Source: Bacteroidota bacterium
GTDB lineage: Bacteria > Bacteroidota > Bacteroidia > Bacteroidales > JADFUO01
DNA: 5,715 nucleotides
Direction: 5' to 3'
Assembly: GCA_030614305.1 (NCBI GenBank)
Contig: JAUWKH010000122.1
Span: forward strand, 1-5,715
Below the pieces are notes generated by a model. That model was given only the letters and a program-made list of their open reading frames with translations. It was not told the origin of the DNA and did no database searches. A program made the translations under genes and the position numbers. Of this stretch, positions 1 through 5,715 are shown piece by piece; position 1 is the first letter of the stretch; each line of letters opens with the position of its first letter.

Positions 1-1142
1 GTTAAAATTTTCCCTGAATTCTCGTCAACTTTTGTTCCTGCATGGAAAATTATACTTTCAGTGATTTTATCAATTCCTTTTATTTCCTTACCTTTTTCAT
101 AAGAGCCGGGATATCCTTTTGAAACCAGCATGATTGCTGCTGTATAACGATTATCAATTTCAAGGTTTTTGTCTTCAAGAGATCCATTGGCAACTCCTTC
201 AAATAAATCAAGCAGGTCGGATTTTATACGCGGGATAACTGATTCGGCTTCAGGATCGCCCATGCGGGCATTATATTCAATTACATAAGGATTCCCATTA
301 ATATTTATTAAACCGAAAAAGATAAAACCCTTATATTTAATACTTTCGGAATTTAATCCGTTAATAGTCGGCTTTATAATTTGTTCTTCAACTTTCTGCA
401 TAAATTCATTATCTGCAAACGGAACAGATGAAATTGAGCCCATTCCACCGGTATTCAATCCGGTATCGCCTTCACCTATTCTTTTGTAATCTTTTGCTGA
501 AGGCAGGATTTTGTATGAGCTTCCGTCGGTTAGAACAAAAACAGAAAGTTCAATTCCTTTTAAAAATTCTTCAATAACAACTTTACGTGAAGCATCTCCG
601 AATTTGGCATGTTCAAGCATAGCTTTAAACTCGTTTTCAGCATTTGAAATTGATTCACAAATTATCACTCCTTTTCCAGCAGCAAGTCCGTCGGCTTTTA
701 AAACATAAGGTGGTTTAAATTTTTTCAGAAAAGATAAGCCTTCCTGCAAATTTGATTTATCAAAGGTTCTGTATAATGCAGTTGGAATTTTGTGACGTTG
801 CATAAAATTTTTTGCAAAATCTTTGCTTCCTTCAAGCATTGCAGCTTTTTTAACAGGCCCTATTACTGAAATATTTTTTAATTGTTTGTCATTATGGAAA
901 AAATCATGGATTCCTTCAACCAGCGGTACTTCGGGTCCTACAATCACCATCCGGATATTATTTCCGAGCACAAACTTTTTTATTCCTTCAAAATCGGATA
1001 CCGAAAGCGGAATATTTTTCCCTAATAATGCAGTTCCTGCATTTCCGGGAGCAATGTATAAATTTGTCAACTTGGGGCTTTGTGACAGTTTCCATGCAAT
1101 TGCATGTTCCCTGCCGCCTGATCCTAAAATAAGTATGTTCAT
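1..1142 (-). CDS. purD: Phosphoribosylamine-glycine ligase (GAR synthetase), C-terminus cut by window edge
   Basis: PurD catalyses the second step of de novo purine synthesis, joining 5-phosphoribosylamine and glycine with ATP to give glycinamide ribonucleotide in the cytoplasm. Reading from an ATG at 1142, 380 codons are open to the window edge. The N-terminus [20 protein letters not shown] (residues 1-20) is the family's nucleotide-binding opening. [10 protein letters not shown] segment lies near residues 69-77. The ATP-grasp domain shows [13 protein letters not shown] (147-159), [15 protein letters not shown] (188-202), [11 protein letters not shown] (225-235) and the metal/ATP-binding signature [14 protein letters not shown] (287-300). 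The C-terminal domain has begun by FHAGTK (366-371). Family members are about 420-430 residues, so roughly 40-45 are missing to the left. No frameshift or lost key residue is seen in the visible part. It lies 87 bases downstream of the glycosyltransferase on the same strand and could share its transcript. No clear Bacteroidetes promoter is visible in that gap. Confidence 0.97.
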   Translation of the reverse strand, partial: MNILILGSGGREHAIAWKLSQSPKLTNLYIAPGNAGTALLGKNIPLSVSDFEGIKKFVLGNNIRMVIVGPEVPLVEGIHDFFHNDKQLKNISVIGPVKKAAMLEGSKDFAKNFMQRHKIPTALYRTFDKSNLQEGLSFLKKFKPPYVLKADGLAAGKGVIICESISNAENEFKAMLEHAKFGDASRKVVIEEFLKGIELSVFVLTDGSSYKILPSAKDYKRIGEGDTGLNTGGMGSISSVPFADNEFMQKVEEQIIKPTINGLNSESIKYKGFIFFGLININGNPYVIEYNARMGDPEAESVIPRIKSDLLDLFEGVANGSLEDKNLEIDNRYTAAIMLVSKGYPGSYEKGKEIKGIDKITESIIFHAGTKVDENSGKIL

Positions 1143-1229
1143 GTTTTCGAGAATGTTTAAATTGTAAATAATAATTTGTCAAAAAATTTAATAGTTAATT
1201 TAACACTTTTTTAATGGTTAATAAATTTA

Positions 1230-2354
1230 TCAGCCCATAACTTTCTCAATAGATTTCCAAAGCTTATCAGCAGATTTTTGCCAATTAAATTCCTGTCTTC
1301 TTTTTTGCCCTTTAATAATTAAGTTTTCACGGAGCTTTTTATCATGGTTGATTTTTTTCATTGCTTCGGCAATTGAATCAATTGAAAAAGGATCAATTAA
1401 CAATGCAGCATCGCCGGCTATTTCAGGCATTGAAGTTACATTTGAAGTTATTACAGGTACATCGCTGTAGAATGCTTCAACAATTGGAATTCCAAAACCT
1501 TCAAAATATGAAACATAAGTTAATGCTAAAGCCGAACCAACTATTTGACATAGCTTTTCTGCAGATAATCTACCGGTGAATATCACTTCGTTCTTAAACT
1601 GCATCTGATTGTATGCTTCACTGATTTTGCCTGTCCACCACATTTTTTCTCCAACAATCACAAGCTTGGTTTCAGTATTATTTGTTTTTCTGAATTTATC
1701 AAAAGCTTTGAAAAGGTTTACGAGATTTTTTCGTGGATGCAATGCACCGACAAAAACAAAATATGGCTTTCCCTGAGTGTATTTTTCCCTGATAGCTTTT
1801 TGGGTTGACTCATCAACAGGTTTAAAATTTTCGTTTGCTCCGTTATAAACCACATCAATTTTATTTGCAGCAACCGAATATTGTTTGACAATGTCCTGTT
1901 TAGAAAATTCGGAAACAGTCACTATTCTCTTAGCTTTATGAGCATATTTCGGGAAATAATATTTATAATGTTTCCTTTCCAGAAAAGGCAGGTCATTTGG
2001 ATAATGTTCAAAGTTAAGATCATGAAAAACAGCAATTGAGGGAACATCAGATGATAATGACAAGTATCCGTCGGGAGAAAGAAACAGGTCTGCTTTAATT
2101 TTTTTTAAAACTCTTGGTATTGCATGCTCAAACCATAAATAAAATAAAAACGGATGCCTTGCTTGCGGAGGAGTTACTATTGGTTTAACATTTTCAGAAA
2201 AAATAAATTCATCATTATATTTTCTGTCAAAAATAAAATAGAAGTCATGCTCAGGATGTTGGCTTGTAATTCTTTTTAGAGTTTCATAAGCTACCCACCC
2301 TATTCCTTCTAACTTATCTTTAATTAATAACCGTGTGTTGACTGCTATTTTCAA
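1230..2354 (-). CDS. GT4-family glycosyltransferase (GT-B fold), likely polysaccharide repeat-unit assembly
   Basis: This is a complete 374-residue soluble transferase that would move a sugar from a nucleotide-sugar donor to a growing lipid-linked glycan at the cytoplasmic face of the inner membrane. The N-terminal acceptor domain opens with MKIAVNTRLL and a GIGWVAYE stretch (residues 17-24), and has HDLNFEHYP (111-119) and TVSEFSKQDI (146-155). The C-terminal donor domain begins around VGALHPRKN (202-210). It carries the GT4 E-x7-E motif in EGFGIPIVE (E285 and E293), followed by SNVTSMPEIAGDAALLIDP (304-322). Length and motif order are normal for GT4, and the layout resembles the mannosyltransferase B-like subgroup, but the sugar and acceptor cannot be read from sequence. 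The start is TTG at 2354: it gives the canonical GT4 N-terminus, an in-frame TAG lies only a few codons upstream, and no ATG lies between. No transmembrane segment is visible. It is divergent from the flippase gene and upstream of purD. Confidence 0.93.
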   Translation of the reverse strand: MKIAVNTRLLIKDKLEGIGWVAYETLKRITSQHPEHDFYFIFDRKYNDEFIFSENVKPIVTPPQARHPFLFYLWFEHAIPRVLKKIKADLFLSPDGYLSLSSDVPSIAVFHDLNFEHYPNDLPFLERKHYKYYFPKYAHKAKRIVTVSEFSKQDIVKQYSVAANKIDVVYNGANENFKPVDESTQKAIREKYTQGKPYFVFVGALHPRKNLVNLFKAFDKFRKTNNTETKLVIVGEKMWWTGKISEAYNQMQFKNEVIFTGRLSAEKLCQIVGSALALTYVSYFEGFGIPIVEAFYSDVPVITSNVTSMPEIAGDAALLIDPFSIDSIAEAMKKINHDKKLRENLIIKGQKRRQEFNWQKSADKLWKSIEKVMG

Positions 2355-2407
2355 ATCGTAAAACTAAATCTGTGATTAATATTTTAATATAAACCCGAAT
2401 ATTTATA

Positions 2408-2427
2408 ATAAATTTGTACAAATTTAT
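2408..2427. promoter_or_regulatory. Perfect 20-bp palindrome with a -7 element on each strand, between divergent genes
   Basis: The sequence ATAAATTTGTACAAATTTAT is its own reverse complement, with the centre between 2417 and 2418. Two further pairs (2405-2406 with 2429-2430) match after one mismatch. Each half contains TAAATTTG, a match to the Bacteroidetes -7 consensus TAnnTTTG: 2409-2416 facing the flippase gene and 2419-2426 on the minus strand facing the glycosyltransferase. The implied leaders are about 15-20 bases for the flippase and about 60 for the transferase. No TTTG sits at the ideal 19-base spacing for either; on the minus strand a TTTG (2443-2446) lies 16 bases away. It may be a pair of overlapping promoters, an operator, or both. 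The palindrome is directly seen; its role is inferred. Confidence 0.5.
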
Positions 2428-2439
2428 AATTTTTTCAAG

Positions 2440-3882
2440 ATGCAAAGAAAATTTCTGACTAATCTTGCATTACTTTTATTCCTTAATTTTCTTATCAAGC
2501 CATTTTGGATACTTGGGATTGACAGGACAGTTCAGAATGTTGTAGGATTGGAAGACTATGGTTTTTATTTTATTGTTTTTAATTTTTCACTTATTTTTAA
2601 TATTCTGCTTGATTTTGGGATTACTAATTTTAATAACCGGAATATTGCCCAGCATAATTTTCTTCTGAACAAATATTTTTCAAGTATAGTTTTATTAAAA
2701 TTACTTTTCGCTGTTTTTTATGTGGTCGTAGTATTTTCGATAGCATTAATAATGGGTTGGAATAAACATCAATTAATATTATTGTGCTTTCTCGCTTTCA
2801 ATCAATTCCTGCTTTCTTTTATACTTTATTTAAGGTCGAATATTTCAGGATTGCTTCTTTTTAAAACTGATAGTGTTTTATCAGTTCTTGACAGAATGCT
2901 AATGATCATTATTTGCGGAGTTCTGCTTTGGGGAAATGTTACAGAACAACAATTTCGAATAGAATGGTTTGTTTATGCTCAAACTGCCGGATATGTTCTG
3001 ACAGTATTAACAGCATTAATTATTGTTGTAAGAAAAGCTCATTTTAAACGACTTAGATGGAACCGTCCGTTTTTTTTATTGATAATAAAGCAAAGTTTCC
3101 CGTTTGCTGTACTTATATTCTTAATGACTTGTTATAACAGGGTAGATTCAATAATGCTTATGATATTATTGCCGGAAGATATTTGTGATGAGCAGGCAGG
3201 TATATATGCTCATGGTTTTCGTTTATTGGATGCTTCAAATATGATAGCATTTTTATTTGCTGTGCTTCTTCTGCCGATTTTTTCAAAGATGATAAAAATT
3301 AAAGAGTCTGTTGAACAATTAGTGAAATTAGCTTTTACGTTGCTGATAACTATTTCGGTTATTGTTGCAGCAGGATCATTCTTTTATTCGTATGAGTTGA
3401 TGGATTTGCTTTATGATTCTGAAATTACTGAATCGGCAGAAGTATTCAAGCTGATAATGGGAGGTTTTATTGCAATTTCAACCACTTATGTTTTTGGTAC
3501 TTTACTGACAGCTAACGGAAGTCTTAAACAATTAAATATTGTTGCAGCCTGTGGAGTGTTATTAAATCTTATTTTAAATATAATTTTGATTCCGAAATTA
3601 CTTGCTGTTGGTTCTGCTTATGCAAGTCTTATAACGCAATTTATTATTGCAATCGTCCAGGTTATAATTGTTCAAAGTATTTTTAAGTTTAAAATAAACT
3701 ATAAGTTTTTGCTGAGTATTTTGTTTTTTATACCCGGTGTAATATTAATTAATATTTTGTCAAAAAAACTGCAATTTTCTTGGGAAATCAATTTTATTTT
3801 CATGATAGCAATCTCTTTATTATATGCATTTACTTTAAAATTACTCAGTATAAAATCTTTTATTAGAATCCTTAAAGAATAA
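2440..3882 (+). CDS. Wzx-type polysaccharide flippase (MOP superfamily), about 14 membrane segments
   Basis: This 480-residue integral inner-membrane protein is best read as an oligosaccharide flippase of the Wzx/RfbX group, which moves undecaprenyl-diphosphate-linked repeat units from the cytoplasmic to the periplasmic leaflet. About fourteen hydrophobic segments can be picked out, near residues 7-25, 40-60, 82-105, 110-130, 150-165, 175-197, 218-243, 263-283, 297-315, 335-357, 364-385, 390-412, 422-440 and 450-470. They are joined by short loops, and the cytoplasmic ones are basic (for example RKAHFKRLRWNR near 198-209). The early GLEDYGFY (36-43) recalls the LG-x-x-x-YG-x-Y motif typical of Wzx proteins, and YNRVDSIML (232-240) resembles the conserved segment of TM7. 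Length and topology suit the family. The context (glycosyltransferase on one side, Wzz proteins on the other) favours glycan transport over a MATE drug exporter or MurJ. The ATG is preceded by an A/T-rich leader, and its stop lies inside an inverted repeat. Substrate is unknown. Confidence 0.87.
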   Translation: MQRKFLTNLALLLFLNFLIKPFWILGIDRTVQNVVGLEDYGFYFIVFNFSLIFNILLDFGITNFNNRNIAQHNFLLNKYFSSIVLLKLLFAVFYVVVVFSIALIMGWNKHQLILLCFLAFNQFLLSFILYLRSNISGLLLFKTDSVLSVLDRMLMIIICGVLLWGNVTEQQFRIEWFVYAQTAGYVLTVLTALIIVVRKAHFKRLRWNRPFFLLIIKQSFPFAVLIFLMTCYNRVDSIMLMILLPEDICDEQAGIYAHGFRLLDASNMIAFLFAVLLLPIFSKMIKIKESVEQLVKLAFTLLITISVIVAAGSFFYSYELMDLLYDSEITESAEVFKLIMGGFIAISTTYVFGTLLTANGSLKQLNIVAACGVLLNLILNIILIPKLLAVGSAYASLITQFIIAIVQVIIVQSIFKFKINYKFLLSILFFIPGVILINILSKKLQFSWEINFIFMIAISLLYAFTLKLLSIKSFIRILKE

Positions 3883-3889
3883 AAGATTT
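3853..3889. repeat. 12-bp perfect inverted repeat spanning the flippase stop codon (possible weak terminator)
   Basis: AAATCTTTTATT (3853-3864) and AATAAAAGATTT (3878-3889) are perfect reverse complements separated by 13 bases. The flippase stop TAA (3880-3882) lies in the right arm. In RNA this could fold into a 12-bp, A/U-rich stem, but no uninterrupted U-run follows, so it is a poor match to a standard intrinsic terminator. The right arm also supplies most of the TTTG of the next promoter (3887-3890). It may be a terminator, an mRNA 3' stabiliser or part of an operator. Confidence 0.4.
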
Positions 3890-3917
3890 GTACATTAAAT
3901 AAAATTTTCTAATTTTG
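3887..3917 (+). promoter_or_regulatory. Bacteroidetes-type promoter for the Wzz gene pair
   Basis: TTTG at 3887-3890 (-33 element) is followed after exactly 19 bases by TAATTTTG at 3910-3917, which fits the -7 consensus TAnnTTTG. Both elements and the spacing match the promoter described for the primary sigma factor of Bacteroidetes. Transcription would start near 3922-3926, giving a leader of about 20 bases before the Wzz start at 3946. It implies that the Wzz pair can be transcribed independently of the flippase gene. This is the best-formed promoter in the window. Confidence 0.7.
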
Positions 3918-3920
3918 CTC

Positions 3921-3934
3921 TCTTTTATAAAAGA
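3921..3934. promoter_or_regulatory. 14-bp perfect palindrome at the predicted transcript start of the Wzz gene
   Basis: TCTTTTATAAAAGA is a perfect palindrome starting three bases after the -7 element, so it covers the predicted +1 region. It could be a repressor site. It has no internal loop, so as a short RNA hairpin it would have to open its central pairs. Its half-site TCTTTTAT also occurs in the inverted repeat at the end of the flippase gene. The half-site is low in complexity and also appears by chance inside the flippase coding region, so the regulatory reading is tentative. Confidence 0.35.
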
Positions 3935-3945
3935 AAAAAATTATT

Positions 3946-4983
3946 ATGATAAACCAGTTAAAAGAAAACGGTGATTTCGATTCAGCAAATTTTGTTTCTT
4001 TTTTGTATAAATGGCGAAAACCGTTGATAGTTATTTCAGCAGTTGCTTTGGTGGCTTCTTTAATATTTTCTTCAACATTTTTCATTACTCCTCTTTACAA
4101 ATCAACAGTTGTATTATTTCCAACATCAAGTAGTTCTATTTCAAAAGCCTTATTAAGTGATACTTATGGCGGGAAACAGGATATTCTTGAATTTGGTGAG
4201 GATGAGCAAACAGAACAAATGCTGCAGATTTTAAACTCAAATATAATTAGAGACAGGATCGTAAAAAAGTTTAACCTGATGGAACATTATGATATTGATG
4301 GTACATCAAAATATAAGAATACTAAATTATTTAACAAATATGAAGATAATATAAAATTCAGGCGGACAGAATACATGGCAGTAAAAATAACTGTTTATGA
4401 CAAAGACCCTCAAACAGCTGCCGATATTGCAAATAATATTTCCGAATTACTTGATTCTACAAAAAATTATATGCAGAAAGAAAGGGCAATAAAAGGATTT
4501 AAGATTGTTGAAGCTGGATATTTAAAACTGAAGAATGAAATCAGTCAAATGGAAGATTCGTTAACGGTTCTTAGAAAACTTGGTGTTCATGATTATGAGT
4601 CGCAATCGGAAATGATTAACAGGCAATTAGCTGTTGAACTGGCTAAAGGAAATACTTCTGCAGTTAGAAGGCTTGAGAAAAAACTTCATACTCTCGCATT
4701 ATACGGTGGACCTTATGTGTCGTTAAGAGATGCTCTGGAACATGAAAAAAAGCAATTAAGTCTGATAAAATCAAAATACGAAGAAGCAAAAGTTGATGCT
4801 GAAGAAAATCTCCCTCAGAAATTTGTTGTTAATTATGCTTATAAGGCTGAAAGAAAATCTTACCCGGAAAGATGGGTTATTGTTATTATTTCCACACTTT
4901 CTGCATTTATTCTTGGTGTTTTGTTAATAATTATTTTTGAAAGCGTTAATAAACTCAGAAAAAAAAAAGAAACATTTCAATAA
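3946..4983 (+). CDS. Wzz-family polysaccharide chain-length determinant (polysaccharide co-polymerase)
   Basis: This complete 345-residue inner-membrane protein would set the modal length of a surface polysaccharide made by a Wzx/Wzy system. It has the family's two-membrane-segment layout: a short cytoplasmic N-terminus (1-24), TM1 about 26-48, a large periplasmic region, and TM2 about 309-331 with a basic cytoplasmic tail (RKKK). The post-TM1 segment FITPLYKSTVVLFPT (46-60) is typical of the Wzz N-terminal domain, as is FGEDEQTEQMLQIL (83-96). VYDKDPQTAADIANNI (150-165) matches the family's conserved helix start. A helical, likely coiled-coil stretch runs about 176-290, with LRKLGVHDYESQSE near 209-222. 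KSYPERW (304-310) just before TM2 is a reduced form of the usual proline-rich motif. There is no C-terminal tyrosine-kinase domain, so any kinase would be separate. The ATG sits 28 bases after a strong promoter match, and a second Wzz-like gene follows after 50 bases. Confidence 0.88.
   Translation: MINQLKENGDFDSANFVSFLYKWRKPLIVISAVALVASLIFSSTFFITPLYKSTVVLFPTSSSSISKALLSDTYGGKQDILEFGEDEQTEQMLQILNSNIIRDRIVKKFNLMEHYDIDGTSKYKNTKLFNKYEDNIKFRRTEYMAVKITVYDKDPQTAADIANNISELLDSTKNYMQKERAIKGFKIVEAGYLKLKNEISQMEDSLTVLRKLGVHDYESQSEMINRQLAVELAKGNTSAVRRLEKKLHTLALYGGPYVSLRDALEHEKKQLSLIKSKYEEAKVDAEENLPQKFVVNYAYKAERKSYPERWVIVIISTLSAFILGVLLIIIFESVNKLRKKKETFQ
4959..4968 (+). other. Run of ten A near the 3' end of the first Wzz gene, possible slippage site
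   Basis: Ten consecutive A encode the end of AGA and three AAA lysine codons, fifteen bases before the stop codon. The following Wzz gene is in the -1 frame relative to this one. That frame has no stop from 4953 through the start of the second gene at 5034. A -1 ribosomal slip, or one extra A added by RNA polymerase or in the DNA, would therefore fuse the two proteins through a basic linker of about 25 residues. The A-run and open frame are directly seen; slippage itself is inferred. Confidence 0.4.
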
Positions 4984-5033
4984 AATTACATTTAAGAAAA
5001 CTTCGATTCAAGAAAATTAAAAAAAACAATAAA

Positions 5034-5715
5034 ATGGAAAATTACTATAATAATTTTAACCTTATAAAATTGCTTATAAAATGGAAAATCCATTTAATAA
5101 TAATTGTAATTATTTCTGTTATTTTGGCTGTAATATTTTCAAGTCCTTGGTTTATAACACCAAAATATAAATCTTCAGCTATTGTATATCCGGCAAATAT
5201 TTCACCTTATTCTGAAGAAACCGAAACCGAGCAAATGCTTCAGCTTTTACAGTCAATAGATATTAAAGACAGTATTATTAAAAAGTATGATTTACCGAAA
5301 CATTATAAAATTGATCCAAATTACAAATATTTTTATACCACACTTTTATATGAATATAGTCAGAATGTAAGCATTAATAAAACTCCTTATGAATCTGTTG
5401 AGATTGAAGTGTTGGACAAAGATCCTCAGATTGCCCGCGATATGGTAAACTCGATTATTGATTTTTATAATATAATGGTAAGAAAAATGCATAATGATAA
5501 ATATACTGAAGTAATAAATATGTATAAATCTCAATTAATCAATAAAAGAAAAAGAATTGATTCATTGGAGATAAAGTTAAAGGATTTTAGTACAAAATAC
5601 GGTTTAATTGAATATGGTTCGCAGAGTCTTGAGGTTACAAAAGGGTTATTAAAAACCGTATATGGATCTAATGCAGCATCAATAAATACAAAAGAAGTAT
5701 TAAAACTAAAAAATA
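5034..5715 (+). CDS. Second Wzz-family chain-length determinant, C-terminus beyond window edge
   Basis: From the ATG at 5034, 227 codons are open to the right edge. The product is a diverged paralogue of the preceding Wzz protein. It has a short lysine-rich N-terminus, TM1 about 18-37, and then FSSPWFITPKYKSS (35-48), set against FSSTFFITPLYKST in the neighbour. TETEQMLQLLQS (63-74), KKYDLPKHYKID (83-94) and VLDKDPQIARDMVNSI (126-141) each align with the first protein, as does a helical stretch with KYGLIEYGSQS (188-198). It lacks about 18 residues present in the neighbour between the first periplasmic strand and the EQMLQ helix. TM2 and the C-terminal end lie outside the window. No promoter match is visible in the 50-base gap, so co-transcription with the first gene is likely. 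ATG 5034 is the only ATG, GTG or TTG in its open frame upstream of the TM1 coding region. It is intact as far as visible, and its function as a co-polymerase is inferred from the family. Confidence 0.85.
   Translation, partial: MENYYNNFNLIKLLIKWKIHLIIIVIISVILAVIFSSPWFITPKYKSSAIVYPANISPYSEETETEQMLQLLQSIDIKDSIIKKYDLPKHYKIDPNYKYFYTTLLYEYSQNVSINKTPYESVEIEVLDKDPQIARDMVNSIIDFYNIMVRKMHNDKYTEVINMYKSQLINKRKRIDSLEIKLKDFSTKYGLIEYGSQSLEVTKGLLKTVYGSNAASINTKEVLKLKN

Noticed and set aside
823..1167. A 114-codon open frame on the plus strand
   Set aside because: It lies antisense to the well-supported purD coding sequence and encodes no recognisable motif, so it is a shadow frame. The same applies to the short frames at 511-708 (+) and 988-1182 (-).
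1177..1182. TTGACA on the minus strand upstream of purD, resembling a sigma-70 -35 box
   Set aside because: Bacteroidetes promoters do not use this consensus, and no TAnnTTTG lies at the right distance. A TTTG there is followed after only 14 bases by TACAATTT, which fits poorly.
1181..1201. Possible intrinsic terminator after the glycosyltransferase (minus strand)
   Set aside because: The stem is seven A/T pairs with a bulge and a three-base loop, and only three T follow the stem. This is too weak to call in such AT-rich DNA.
1361..1579. A 72-codon open frame on the plus strand inside the glycosyltransferase gene
   Set aside because: It is antisense to the conserved GT4 donor domain, and its Leu/Gln/Lys-rich translation is of low complexity, so it is not a gene.
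3070..3077. Run of eight T inside the flippase gene as a phase-variation tract
   Set aside because: It encodes Phe-Phe-Leu at the start of a hydrophobic segment. Such short T-runs are expected in AT-rich membrane-protein genes, and a slip would only truncate the protein.
4984..5033. Separate promoter for the second Wzz gene
   Set aside because: The 50-base gap is A-rich but has no TAnnTTTG element, so nothing supports an independent start.
5346..5534. A 62-codon open frame on the minus strand
   Set aside because: It is antisense to the second Wzz gene, whose frame carries the conserved DKDPQ motif in this same stretch.

Overview
The window looks like an AT-rich member of the Bacteroidota (Bacteroidetes), probably environmental or uncultured. 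Three things point there. The start codons are preceded by A/T-rich stretches instead of Shine-Dalgarno sequences. At least one intergenic region carries the Bacteroidetes promoter signature TTTG-N19-TAnnTTTG. The protein sequences (PurD with a NARMGDPE motif, Wzz proteins with a short FGE-D-EQTEQML segment) read like that phylum. No species can be named from the sequence alone.

Layout. Positions 1-1142 (minus strand) hold most of purD, a purine biosynthesis gene cut by the left edge and lacking only about the last 40-45 residues. Behind an 87-base gap, and in the same direction, positions 1230-2354 encode a complete GT4-type glycosyltransferase with a TTG start. An 85-base divergent spacer (2355-2439) holds a perfect 20-bp palindrome that carries a Bacteroidetes -7 element on each strand. 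Rightwards follow a Wzx-type polysaccharide flippase (2440-3882), a 63-base spacer with a well-formed promoter flanked by inverted repeats, a complete Wzz-family chain-length protein (3946-4983), and a second, related Wzz-family protein (5034 to the right edge, truncated by the window).

How it fits together. The glycosyltransferase, flippase and two Wzz proteins belong to a Wzx/Wzy-type surface polysaccharide (O-antigen, capsule or exopolysaccharide) locus. The transferase would add sugars to a lipid-linked repeat unit on the cytoplasmic face, the flippase would move that unit across the inner membrane, and the Wzz proteins would set polymer length. No Wzy polymerase, initiating transferase or outer-membrane export protein is in the window. 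purD is a housekeeping gene that marks the left edge of the locus.

Points most worth a second look: the tandem Wzz pair; a run of ten A at the 3' end of the first Wzz gene, positioned so that a -1 slip would read without a stop into the second Wzz gene; and the two palindromic intergenic regions. I found no mobile element, CRISPR array, tRNA or rRNA. No stretch longer than 300 bases lacks a gene.
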